From Aedes albopictus (taxonomy: Eukaryota; Arthropoda; Insecta; Diptera; Culicidae), in assembly GCF_035046485.1 (NCBI RefSeq), contig NC_085137.1:47269286-47333285 (forward strand): a stretch of 64,000 nt of DNA, given 5' to 3'. Shown in pieces: positions 35,800 to 46,857 of this stretch. The number at the start of each line of letters is the position of its first letter. Position 1 is the stretch's first letter. The notes under the pieces were generated by a model, which did not search any database, was not told the origin of the DNA, and saw only the letters and a program-made list of their open reading frames with translations. The position numbers and the translations under genes are program-made.

Positions 35800-37770
35800 T
35801 TTATGCAATTAACGTTGTTGTTGCTCTAATTATTGGCTTTTGAACCAACCATACATTTTGTTGAAGATAAAATATTTCGATCGTAACAAGCTAGCGAGAT
35901 TGTGGTTTATTCGTTAATAAGCAAGAATTAAAGCCTGTATCCGCAATAATCGGGACACAGAAATACAGCTGTAACTCTGCAATAGATACATTGAAATTGC
36001 TCAAATTTGGCCTTGTAACATCTTGAGATGTGTTCATTCCACCTACAAAATTTCATGTGAATCGGTGCAGTACTTTTTGTGTTGGCAATGAAAGAGTAGA
36101 ATGTGTGCCCTTGAATTTTGTACAGCCCCTAGTTTTGCTTATCAGCACTGTAACCTCTGAATTTGGCAAAGGAAATGGCTGAAATTTTGAACACAAACCT
36201 CTCAATCTACATTTGTTGCATGGGCAAAATTTCAAAAAAAAAAAAATCGATTTATTATCAACAATTTTAGAGTCGAAACATGTATTGGGACTGAACGTGA
36301 TTTTAGCCCCTCAGAGAGCAATTAGTCTGCACCCTTTATTGTTTTGATTGTACTACTGAAGGCACTATACCAATAATCATCAAATTTTGCAGGCATATTA
36401 TACACATAATCGACTACCATCTGTGAAAATTTCATGAAAATTGGCAGAGAAATTTAAAAGTTATGCATAGGCAAACATCGCACATGAAAAACACAAAAAA
36501 AAATCATTCACCCAAATACAATAAAACAGACGCAGTTGTTTATAACCACCAACTCCTAAACTTCAGGCATAAATTCTCGGAAGCCAACTCCCATCAATAA
36601 ATCGCAACAAAAGCCGCGTGTAAGCCTGGTAGGACCCCCGAATAATCTCTATTTCAACAAGCGAATATATTCCTTCTCAAATGCTAATAGATGACCCCAT
36701 CTCCACCCGAAGCCATGAATTCCTCGAACGACAAAAGTGCCCAAAGTTCCTCTGCATCATTGTTGCTATTATTGTTGTTGTTGCTGCTACTCCTGTTGCA
36801 GCTGCCACCGTTGCTGTTGCGTTTCGAGTGAAGAGATAACAAATTACCGGCAGCATTTCGGTACACATTGGACCATCAACATCGGGATAAGAAAACGGCT
36901 CAGGTTACACCCAACAATAACGCTGCCGGGTCCAAAGTGAGTGGGGACACGAAATCAATCTTGGTTTTGGGATGCATTTTCTTCGAAAAAGCTTAGTGAA
37001 TCAAGAGCGAGAGAGAGGGACCCCCGAAAACAAGAAACGGTGGGAAGCGAACGATCCCCGGCTTGTAGCGTTGAACTTAACGAATAAATTATGCATTCAT
37101 CTTTCAGGATCTTTTTGGTGGAAGCGCGGCGGTAAGGTTCGTGTTCGTTCGTTGATGATGATGAAGACCCCTAGTCGCCGCGCTTTGGTCAATCACTCAT
37201 GTCGGGAAGCTAAATATAACTAAAATACCATTTGGATCGGTCCAGAGGCCTACCTATTTTGGAAAGGCATCTAGGAAGCTGGTGGAGAAGGTAAAGATCA
37301 TAGATATAACGCATGATTAGTTGAAAAATTGACAAACAGTTATCGCGAAGAAGGAACCGTCCCTAACAGAAGATAATGGACTTGACAGGTTTGTTCGTTT
37401 TGATCCTAGAATGCGTTTGTAATTGATCGTAACTTTGATCGTTCCATTTGTCCGCTCGAGAGTGGGTTTTGACACGTGTGTGTGTCAGATTGTTGAGAAG
37501 AGGCGGAAGACAGATTGAATAGTGCGGATTAGCCACACGAAACGATGTGATCAATCTCTATCAAAGAGTTTGCTTTGACAGGTAGAAGAAATTAGTGAAG
37601 TTTAGAGAATGATCAGCATCTTATGAATGTTGGTGACTACAATGTGTGACAGTGGTGATTGAAGAGATAGATGATAAGCGTGATGGGCAACATATGGCCA
37701 GATTTGAAGCAGATGAGCTACATTTTTTTGTCGTTTCTAAGCAATGGTCAACAGACACCTAAACAGCCGA
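35800..37770. other. Unique DNA with a (TTG/CTG)n tract
   Basis: 35930-36350 has MITE-like phrases (AAAATTTCATGTGAATCGG, CTGAAATTTTGAACAC) but no ends I could define. A tract of TTG/CTG/CTA triplets lies at about 36757-36825, and frames on both strands there are composition artefacts. 36990-37220 is open on the plus strand (36972-37223) without a known domain. Confidence 0.35.
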
Positions 37771-37774
37771 GGTC

Positions 37775-38010
37775 CAAGTACGTAGAGAGGGGTTGGGGAC
37801 CTCACAATTCGTATTTGCTACTCCGTGATTGACCAGAGCAATCGTAATTGCACAAAGTACCAATGAAAAGGGCTTGGGAATAGCTTACCATTCTTAATGT
37901 GCACAGCTCGAGAGCTCTTTACTCTAGTAAGGTCACTAACGGCACCGGTCACGTCCTTGCGGTCATCGTGGTTTGGAGGGAATGTTAACACTTAAACTAC
38001 TGAGGGGGTG
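37775..38010 (+). repeat. Dispersed repeat R4, left remnant beside the giant palindrome
   Basis: It aligns with the 4.0-4.2 kb copy (TGATTGACCAGAGC, AATTGCACAAAG, CGGTCACGTCCTTGCGGTCA, GAATGTTA) and stops where the palindrome begins. The distal modules resume at about 45775. Confidence 0.6.
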
Positions 38011-38664
38011 AAAACTCCCGCGAACTACCAAGGGTCCAAAAAAAGTCGGAAGTCCAACTTTGACAAGGCATTTCTCGGCCGCTTTTCAACCGATTTCAAA
38101 ACTTTTTTTTGCGATGGAACCGGACAGGTTTCAAGAACAGCGTCCATCTTAAAAAATTTAAAGTAGATGCGTCTACCCAAAGTTATTGAGCAAAAGGCAC
38201 TTCCTAGTTTTTTTGAGAATGCATTTTTTGCACACTAATAAAATAAAATTTAAAGCGATGACATATGGTTTTTTCGACCCTAAATCATGCGTACAGCCGG
38301 AGTGAACATGTTTATGCATAATAAGTGATTTTTCAGTACACTGATATTTTAATTTACTGAGAAAACTGCTAAAATACCCTATTTTTCACATAAAAAAAGG
38401 AATAAATCAAAATTCAAAGCGATGACATATAGTTTTTTTGGTCTTAAATTGTTCGTAGGATTGTACTGGACATTTTTGATTAACAATAAAAATGATTTAA
38501 TCACACTCTTATTTCGTTTTACCCGAAGAACTACGAAAATTCCATATTTTTTACACAAAGTAGTCAACAAAACTAAAATTAAAACTATAACTTGTAGTTT
38601 TTTAGCCTTGAATTGTTCTTAGTAGTTTGGGGGACATACTTGAAGAATAAAAGCAACAATCAAT

Positions 38665-38940
38665 ACGAAACTGGCGAATTTTTTGTGACGCCAGTCGTTC
38701 CCCCAGTTAATTCGCCCAATACTGGTGATTCTGACGCCACGCTTTCAATGTCAGTTTGCTCCGCCTATTTTCATCGAAGCAAGACTGAGTTCGCCAATCT
38801 AGTGACCATGACAACGAGAAAAAAAAAGGTTGTTTATTTACACATTACGTTCCGGAGAAATGGTTGGTACTCACTGCTGCACACTTTGTCATTCGCGATG
38901 GCCCACACGGCTGCTCCTGCACTACCGTGTGGCCAATAAG
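38665..38940. other. Arm-specific segment with a GGCC hairpin
   Basis: This stretch in the left arm has no partner in the right arm. It ends in a 10-bp-stem hairpin (GGCCCACACGG/CCGTGTGGCC at 38900-38934). It is either a gene-conversion patch or an insertion whose ends I could not define. Confidence 0.45.
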
Positions 38941-38973
38941 CCAATAAGCCAAATTTTAAATCAATGACATGTA

Positions 38974-40318
38974 CCGTCGTTGGGGGTGAGAATGGGTCAA
39001 AAAAGGATACTCAAAGATTGTTTGTTAAATAACAAATGCAATTGAAGTCGGAATAACTTTTCATTTGGTATGTATACTCTCCTATGTGGTAATGATAGTT
39101 TAGCAAGAAAGTATCACGTTATATGAATTGCTAACTAAACTACAAATGATTGAAAATTGACCCAATCTCACCCCTTAGAGGGGGTGAGAATGGGTCAAAA
39201 TATTCGAAATCACCTATCTAAGAATATAAGTTAATTTTACTGATAATATCTAGTAAACCTACTTAAAACATAATGTTATCATGACGAATAAATACTTAGG
39301 TAATTTTAAAGGATGATTAATCCACCTAAAAGGGCTAATACAACCGAAAAAATGGTTGAAATTTGATAAGATAACGTTTGTATACTGTATCACCATTTTT
39401 AGCCATCATAATCATCCTCATTAAGAGTTTCAACCTCCATGAGAGAAGGGGAGATTACAATGAGGGAGGTGCGCACTGAAAGATTGATTGTAAAAAAACA
39501 TGATAGTTTCAGTATACTGCATAGGAAACGTTTAACACCCTCCGTTATAAACTCTTATGTACATGATCATTGGCCTCCAAATTGCTAAAGCAAATCACTC
39601 CATCTCAAGATAGAGGGTCGTTCAAATATTATGTTAAGTATATTTTGTGAGCTTACGATATTGCAGTACACTAAAGATTAGCTGATGATTAGAGGAGCTG
39701 TCCAAACGCATGGGTGTATTGTTATAAATGATTTTAGGCACTACACGTATTAACACACTCGTTTGACACTTCTCGACATATTTTTGAAAGAAAGCGTGCT
39801 TTTATGAAAATGCCGTGAACATGGCACCACTCTAACGTCAAATGGGGACTGGATAACAAGTTGAATTTTTAGTTAAGGTTATGTGCACTCGATAACTTGC
39901 TTGACCCAATCTCACCCCCATTTTTAATATTTAGACATAGGGTTGAAAATATTGAGTTTTTAAATAAAAAGAGCAATGACAGCCCGCTTTTTTCATTACA
40001 TCAACCAGGTAATACCTACAGCTAAACACTTATAAGGAAATTTCTGGTTAGGTACTTGTGTTAAACATTACGAAGGAGAAATTTTTTCAGAGTGATTTAC
40101 TAGTAGTTTCATCATATAAGTTTAGCCACAAATTTGACAAAAAACGATAATTGCAAAACATCTTATTCTGCATCATGACGTGTAAAAACATCTCCTCTTT
40201 GAAATAATATAAAGTTTTCAATATAAATTACCGATAGTTGAAGAGCTATTTCAAATTTTATGTTTCTCCGTTTTGACCCAATCTCACCCTCCAGACCCAT
40301 TGTCACCCCCATCGACGG
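38974..40318. mobile_element. TA element, 1.35 kb, with repeated terminal motifs
   Basis: The ends CCGTCGTTGGGGGTGA and (reversed) CCGTCGATGGGGGTGA are inverted, with TA on both sides (38972-38973 and 40319-40320). The palindrome arm is continuous without it. Copies of the subterminal phrase GGGTGAGAATGGGTCA and its complement recur near 39158-39200, 39902-39920 and 40273-40305. Non-coding. Confidence 0.82.
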
Positions 40319-41377
40319 TAGTTTAAATACTTTGAATTTATCGTAGTAGTTGAATGGGTTTATTTGAACAATACTAGTGATGTTATATTACACTCATAAT
40401 TTATTTCGTTAGAAATACTAGGAAAAATACCACATTTTTCACACAAAGTAGTCAACAAATAAAAATTGAATTCAATGCATGTGTTTTTTTTTTTGCTTTT
40501 TATTTATTCGTGAAAGAATACTGGACGTGTTTGATAATTTTGATAGCTAATTTGATAGTGAAGTTTTCATGACACCCTTAACATATTTTACAAAAATTTA
40601 AAGCAACAACATATAGTTGATTGGCTTTTAATTTTCCGTTAGAATGTACCAGGCATGCATTTGATAAAATTTTGATGTTAACATTACACTCATATTTTGT
40701 TCAACTAAAAAAAAATAACGAATGTTCACACAAAATAGCCAATAATCCGAAATTCAAAACAAAAACATGCAAAATTGTATTCTTGAATTTTTGTACCAGT
40801 TCCAGGTTATATATTACCTGGAAAAAATACAAAGGAAACCGGAAATCCTCGGGGAATTTTATTTAACAGGGAAACCTTTTTTAATTTGTGAATTTTAACA
40901 ATGCTGTTATGAGATTTCCCGTCCGTTACCAAAGCACAGATATTTCACTTACTATATTTCAAGATTGACGTAGTTTCTCTCAGGCCTAGGGGTCACGGGT
41001 GTTAATGGAAAATCCAAAGGATATGATTGGTCAGAGTTTAGGCACCATAACGATATACAGAAACAAGGTCACCAAATTAAACGAGTTCCAATACTCTTGA
41101 GACAAAATTGCGTCTCCTGAACATGAAGTAGCTATCACCAAAAAATACACGGAAATCCCGTACAAATGAAAAAAAAAGTTACGAACTTTACTGGTATGAA
41201 TAAAACAAGTTTTCCAAAGTTAAGGTTAAGTTATGTGTCTTTATTTGAGAGATTTTCAGCCCGAGGCCGTCCCATCTGTTACTTTTCATAAGTTTGTCTA
41301 GTGTTTATTTATTTCGAATATGAGCATCTACTACTAATTCTTTGTAGTAGGAAGTGTCAAACAAGTATTTTCCCGAA

Positions 41378-41524
41378 ATGCTGAAGGTTCTTACTGGAAG
41401 CTTACGGAACGATACCGTGAAGAAGTTGAAGATTCTTCTGGATGATTATTCGAAAAGCAAATTAAATGAAGAAAGAATCTGTTCAACCGTGCTAGAGGAA
41501 TACGAAGGGGGCTCCTATATCTAG
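41378..41524 (+). CDS. Small open frame, 48 codons, unknown
   Basis: The frame starts MLKVLTGSLRNDTVKKLKIL and ends at TAG. It is open five-prime to a stop at 41348-41350. The peptide is charged and could form a helix, and its composition is more protein-like than the surrounding AT-rich shadows. It lies in the unpaired centre of the giant inverted repeat. It may be a fragment of lost element coding sequence or chance. No function is proposed. Confidence 0.2.
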   Translation: MLKVLTGSLRNDTVKKLKILLDDYSKSKLNEERICSTVLEEYEGGSYI

Positions 41525-41710
41525 CTATTTCTGGTATGCTGTCGATTTTGATACGATGCTGCAAATTCCATGTACAAGGATGTTTCCAGAATGCAAAATA
41601 TGTTTTCCGTTTTTAACCGTTAAGGCGAAACTGAAAGCAATTCCTCACTTTTTGGTTTTTGATTTTTTATTAAATAACGAAGCAATATTTTCAATTTCGG
41701 TACGTACACA

Positions 41711-41729
41711 TCTCTCTCTCTCTCTCTCT
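41711..41729. repeat. (TC)n microsatellite
   Basis: Nine to ten TC units abut the left edge (3' tail side) of the antisense SINE. Confidence 0.9.
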
Positions 41730-42312
41730 TCTTGGCGTTACGTCCTCATTGGGACAAAGCCTGCTTCTCAGCTTCTATGAGCACTTCCACAGTTATTAAC
41801 TGAGAGCTTCCTCTGCCAATGACCATTTTGCATACGTATATCGTGTGGCAGGCACGAAGATACTCTACCCGAGCAGAGGAAACAAACTCAATAATAGCAT
41901 ATTTTGATATGGAGAACAAAAACTGATATTTGTTTGTTTGATATAAGAGGTAAAAGTACTGAAAATAGTATCTCAATTTTACACCTGGAACATCATCATC
42001 ATAGCACATATTGCTCTTGGTAAGAACTAACCAATAGCAGTGAGCTATTTGATTGATCTTCAAATATCATTTTTTGCTATTGGTTAGATGGTTCAAGAAC
42101 AAATTTTTGCTATTATTTTCAGTACTTTTACCTCTTATCTCATACAAAGCAATATCACATTTTGATCATCAGTACTTGAACTCTGCCCGGGTATGCCCAA
42201 GGAAGTCAAGGAAATTTCCTTTACGAAAAGATCCTGGACCGACCGGGAATCGAACCCGTCACCCTCAGCATGGTCATGCTGAATACCCGTGCGTTTACCG
42301 CCTCGGCTATAT
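41729..42312 (-). mobile_element. SINE family 3, antisense, split by a MITE
   Basis: The parts 41729-41877 and 42192-42312 join across the element at 41878-42191. The reverse complement starts with a tRNA-like head: A box TAGCCGAGGCGG, B box GGTTCGATTCC, with TATTCAGCATGACCATGCTG between. It then has CCTTGACTTCCTTGGGCATA and a body ending in CCAATGAGGACGTAACGCC. This is the fullest family-3 copy in the window. Confidence 0.88.
41878..42191. mobile_element. CCCGAGCAGA-family MITE, 314 bp
   Basis: The ends CCCGAGCAGAG and (reversed) CCCGGGCAGAG are inverted, with TA on both sides (41876-41877 and 42192-42193). The SINE reads through when it is removed. Longer inner complementarity occurs (AGAGGTAAAAGTACTGAAAA and its complement). 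Related by its ends to 30804-31799. Confidence 0.85.
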
Positions 42313-42689
42313 GTCTTCTGAATTTTTTGTGGTGAAAAATGTTTTTCGTTTTTGTAGGATCCATTTTTGAACAAAATTTCACCAAAAAATGGTTTCTAGA
42401 AAACATTTTCCACCTCAAAAAAAAAAAAATTCTGAAGATACCTTGATCCATGCTCAACATGTGTACGAAAACCGTTTTTGAAAATATTGCTTCGTTATTT
42501 AATAAAGAATCAAAACCAAAATAAATGAGGAAATGCTTCCAGTTTCGCCTTAAGTGTGAGTATGACGACAATATCAGTATTTATTTAATATATTAAGTAG
42601 ACTCTTACGAACATTTCAAGACTATATACTATATACTATCGCATTAAATTTTGATTTATATTTCTATAGATATATGATATATCTGTATT

Positions 42690-43710
42690 TTTTTAGTGAC
42701 ATATAATACGAGTAGCATTGAAAGATCACTGTTGTTTATCGAACAAGTCTATTACTTTATTACGAATAATTTCGTGACATTGATTGTCTCCAATTTTTAT
42801 TTAGTGACAACTTTGTGTGAAAAATGCGGTATTTTCCTAGTTTCTAGTGAAATAAGATATGAGTGTTACAAAAACATCACTAGTATTGATCAAATAAATC
42901 CACTAAACTACTACGATAAATTCAAAGTATTAAAACTACATGTCATTGATTTAAAGTTTGGCTTATTGGCTCTTTTTTTGTGTAAAAATGTGATATTTTC
43001 GTACATTTTTTGATAAAACAAAATATTAGTGTGATGTAAACTTTGAACTTTTATCAAAATCATGTCCAGTACATTCTATTGGAAATTTAAAGTCAAAAAA
43101 CTTAATTTTATGGCTTTCAATTTTGGTTTATTGACTGTTTTGTATGAAAATAATGGTATTTTTGTAACTTTTTGAGTAAAATAAATTAAGAGTGTCATAA
43201 AAACGTGACTATTGTTCATTAAATATGTCCTGAACTCTTTCGCGGATAATTTCAAGGCAAAAAACTGCTATGCATTGAAAGCCAATTTTATTTGTTAACC
43301 ACTTTGTATGAGAAATGTGGTACTTTCGATTATTTTTGAGTAAATCAAAATATGAGTGTAATGAGAACATCACTATTATTCTTCAAGTATGTCCCCCAAA
43401 CTACTAAGAACAATTCAAGGCTAAAAAACTACAAGTTATAGTTTTAATTTTAGTTTTGTTGACTACTTTGTGTAAAAAATATGGAATTTTCGTAGTTCTT
43501 CGGGTAAAACAAAATAAGAGTGTAATTAAAACATTTTTATTGTTAATCAAAAATGTCCAGTACAATCCTACGAACTATTTAAGACCGAAAAAACTATATG
43601 TCATCGCTTTGAATTTTGATTTATTCCTTTTTTTATGTGAAAAATAGGGTATTTTAGCAGTTTTCTCAGTAAATTAAAATATCAGTGTACTGAAAAATCA
43701 CTTATTATGC
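42690..43710. repeat. Tandem array, about six monomers of 162-168 bp
   Basis: The recurring landmark is TTGACTACTTTGTGTAAAAA-like. It appears near 42800, 42963, 43128, 43296, 43458 and 43620, giving steps of 162-168 bases. Each unit also has a GAGTGT...AAAACAT..CACTATT..GTCC block. This is the right arm of the giant inverted repeat, and inverted monomers fill the left arm. Confidence 0.8.
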
Positions 43711-44311
43711 ATAAGCATTAGACCTGTTCACTTTGAAACTTATTTTCTCCGATTCTCCGTGACACATCAAATTATCAATCCACATGTAAAACCAAGTCTT
43801 CAGTCCAAAATTGAGCCAAATTGATGAAGATTTAAAGGTGTATCAAATCAATTTTGCGTTTTTTTATCCGTTTTCACAGAAATTTACTCAGAAATTCACA
43901 AAATTGCTCCGAAAAGATGCCGAAGATACCGTTAAGATATAGTTAGAACAATACTCTACAACTTTGCCGAAGACACTACGGTGTTTGAATTGCGTATTTC
44001 GAAGTTATTCAACAATTTTAGTTAAAAAATCACGAAAAAACACGATATTTTTACGATTTTACATATAAAAGTCATGTAATTTTACATTGTTTTAGGTGAC
44101 TAAATTGATTAGCCATTACTCCTTTGTATAACGAACATTTCGTCCATACATCGTTTTTGTGTAGGAATTCGTTTTCATTGACTAATTATCAAAAGTATGT
44201 CACGTTGATACTAAAAATCGCACAGAGTTACCAGCACGAATTAAAACAAAGTTACCCATGATTAAGACGGCATGCCATCGTATTCTAATGTCTTTTGATT
44301 TAAGTATCAGA

Positions 44312-44372
44312 AATGGTGCAGATGGTAAGGTTCGAGCTTGCGGATCAGAAGGTCCCAGGTTCAAGCTCAAAT
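44312..44372 (+). repeat. tRNA-like sequence in the left arm
   Basis: TGGTGCAGATGG resembles an A box. GGTTCAAGCTC about 40 bases later is a mutated B box. It is the mirror partner of the unit at 44822-44884. It is not a complete tRNA cloverleaf. Confidence 0.55.
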
Positions 44373-44821
44373 ACATGATAAACTTTTTTTTCTTTTATTG
44401 TAGCAGTTAGGATGATGAGTCTGCCATGACTTACACGCAATCTCCCAAAGAATAATGATCGGGACTTGCCAATTAAGCCCATTCCTTGACTAGCTAGATA
44501 TTTAGTTTATACTTGTTGACAATAAATTGTGTCGACAAGATCAGCTGGGCGAAATATTAAGCATCTGTTTGATAATGATCAATTTAGCTAAAATAATTCA
44601 ATACGATGATGGAACTGCTTCTGGATGCAACATTTTACAGACAACTGTGGGTGGAGCTTACTTGTTACTTATCTACCCATAAATCAGCACAACTACACGA
44701 TGAAACTTCATTCTTACTATGCACTCTACGGTTCCGAAACAATGCTATGATGCCAAATTGCAATGAGATGCAGTGCGTAGTTTCATCAACTTATAGCAGG
44801 ATCGAGACGCAAAAAAAATGC

Positions 44822-44884
44822 TATTCCAGGACTCGAACCTTGAATCTTCAAATCCACAATCTCATGCTCAACCAACTGCACCAA
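44822..44884 (-). repeat. tRNA-like sequence in the right arm, perfect B box
   Basis: On the minus strand it reads TGGTGCAGTTGG (A-box like), GTTGAGCATGAGATTG, then GGTTCGAGTCC (perfect B box). It may act as an internal polymerase III promoter. It is better preserved than the left-arm partner. Confidence 0.6.
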
Positions 44885-45774
44885 ATTTAAACTGATGCAG
44901 ATGAGACAAAGAAGTGTAATGACGTTTAAATCATGGGTAACTTTGTTTTATTTTATGCTGGCAACTCTGTACAATTTTTAGTATCAACGTGACAAACTTT
45001 TGATAATTAGTCAATGAAAACGAATTTCTACACTAAAATGATGTATGGACGAAATGTTCGTAACACATAGGAGCAATAGCTCATAAAATTAGTCACCTAA
45101 AACAATGTAAAATTAGATGACTTTTACATGTAAAATCTTAAAAATATTGTATTTTTTGGTGATTTTTTAACGAAAATTGTTGAATAACTTTTAACTACGC
45201 AATTTAAACACCGTAGTGTCTTTGGCAAAGTTGTAGAGTATTGTTCTAACTATATTTCAACGGTATTTTCGGTACCTTTTTGGTGCAATTTTCTGGATAT
45301 TGAAGTACATTTTCGTGAAAATGCTCGAAAAACACAAAATCGATTTGATACACCTCTAAACCTTTATCAATTTGGCTCATTTTTGGACTGAAGCCTTGTT
45401 TTTGCATGTGGATTGATAATTTGATGTGACACGGGTAGGTCAAAAAAAGTGAACAGGTCTAATAAGCATGTTCACTCCGTCTGTACGCATGATTTAGGGT
45501 CGAAAAAACCATATGTCATCGCTTTAAATTTTATTTTATTAATCAAAGTGTGCAAAAAATGCGTTCTCAAAAAAAAAACTAAGAAGTGCCTTTTGCTTAA
45601 TAACTTTGGGTAGACACATCTATTTTAAAATCTTTAAGATGGACGCTGATCTTGAAACCTGTACGGTTCCATCGCAAAAAAAAAGTTTTGAAATCGGTTG
45701 AAAAACGGCCGAGAAATGCCTTGTCAAAGTTGGATTTCCGCTTTTTTTTGGACCCTTGGTAGTTCAGGAGTTAA

Positions 45775-46225
45775 TGGACAAACGTTGTTATAGAGACCGA
45801 TAATCGCTGCATCTCCACGTTTGTCTCAGGAAGGAATTATTGTTAGTAGGGTAGGGTACATTGTCGGATCTAGGAGTCACCTGTGGTTGATGATGTGATC
45901 TGACAATGGATCAATAAACACTAACTCTCGCGCACAACCGACCACTTTTCTATACGAAAACATGTCTAATAAAAGAAATCCTGTCGCGCGTCTCCACCCC
46001 ATTAGGGAGCAGAAGTTTTAAGCCCATTCCACACAGGAATGAACTGAACACGACACAGGACAAACCAAACCATATCCAAATCATATGCATTCACAACAAG
46101 AAACGATCAAAACGTTGAACAATCAAATCTGACTGTACATGTCAATGGTTGCTCATCTGTGATTGATCTGAGCTGGTATCAATTGCACTGAGATCCAAAT
46201 GAATAAGGGCTGGGACAAATGGGTC
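45775..46225 (+). repeat. Dispersed repeat R4, right remnant beside the giant palindrome
   Basis: 45790-45900 (AGAGACCGATAATCGCTGC, GGAGTCACCTGTGG) matches the distal modules at 4230-4345. 46125-46220 (CTGACTGTACATGTCAATGG, TTGATCTGAGCTGG) begins a further copy. Confidence 0.6.
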
Positions 46226-46857
46226 CCATGGTCAATTTTATTAGCAGCACCTGAGGTGCCCATAACACAATGAAGAATGTGCCGATGTTAACTTTAAATA
46301 GATCAAAAATCCATCGCACATTATCTAATCATCTATAGCTTACCCTATAGCACGGTTCAGCAGCATCGTCAACTCGAGGATCGAGGGATCCAATCCTAAT
46401 TTGGCCGAAATCAGCAAAAAGAATCCACAACAAAGGCAGTTTCGCCCATGCTCCGAGCCGCAAAAGTTGCACGGGAGAGTGAGAAAAAATAGAAGAGAAG
46501 GGAAGCCGTAAAATTGGCAGGGGAAAACATTTGTTTTTATTTTTGACAATCTGGGGGAAAGGAGGGATAGACATTTAATCAGCCGTATATCGGACCAAAA
46601 CCTGCCTTTTATCGGCACTATATACGACATATTAGCATTGACCTGTTATAAAGGCGCATATAGTGCCGAATTAATGCCATTTAAACTGCTTATCGGTTAC
46701 CTGGGTAGTACAGATAAGATCAATTGAAACAGCACATAAATCTCTGGTGATTAGTTCAGAGATGAGTGTAGCAACGATTGCGCTATTGACGAGCACACAT
46801 GCTCGAGGCATGACACGCATGTTTGTCATTTCACTTTTTCTGAATATAACATAGGGG
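46226..46857. other. Mostly unassigned, with a 49-base hairpin
   Basis: GGCACTATAT at 46614 faces ATATAGTGCC ending near 46661. No gene or family was recognised elsewhere. The overlapping minus frames at 46574-46329 and 46630-46340 are not recognised. Confidence 0.35.

Larger units (their letters stand above)
43719..45461. mobile_element. hAT-type fold-back element, 1.74 kb, with tRNA-like sequence in each arm
   Basis: The ends TAGACCTGTTCACTTT are inverted and flanked by an exact 8-bp duplication, ATAAGCAT (43711-43718 and 45462-45469). Removing the block restores the partner sequence seen at 38300-38330. The arms are complementary for about 550 bp (to about 44270 and 44925). They then include a tRNA-like unit each: 44312-44372 plus strand and 44884-44822 minus strand. 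An 8-bp duplication suggests hAT. No transposase. The frame 44606-44890 is not recognised. Confidence 0.88.
38011..45770. mobile_element. Giant inverted repeat made of ~165-bp tandem monomers
   Basis: The outer ends (GAACTACCAAGGGTCC at 38022 and its complement at about 45750-45765) are inverted, and complementarity continues inward. 38025-38310 pairs with 45470-45765. 38310-38650 pairs with 43390-43710. 38935-38973 plus 40319-40480 pairs with about 42800-42975. Both arms consist of degenerate monomers of 162-168 bp. Later insertions occupy 38974-40318, 41729-42312 and 43719-45461, and 38665-38935 has no partner. TTAA lies next to both outer ends, but whether it is a real duplication is uncertain. 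No transposase was found. It resembles Foldback-type elements in architecture. Confidence 0.8.

Noticed and set aside
36677..36940. Triplet-rich frames encoding N- or C-rich peptides
   Set aside because: They come from the TTG/CTG tract on both strands and have no flanking coding signal.
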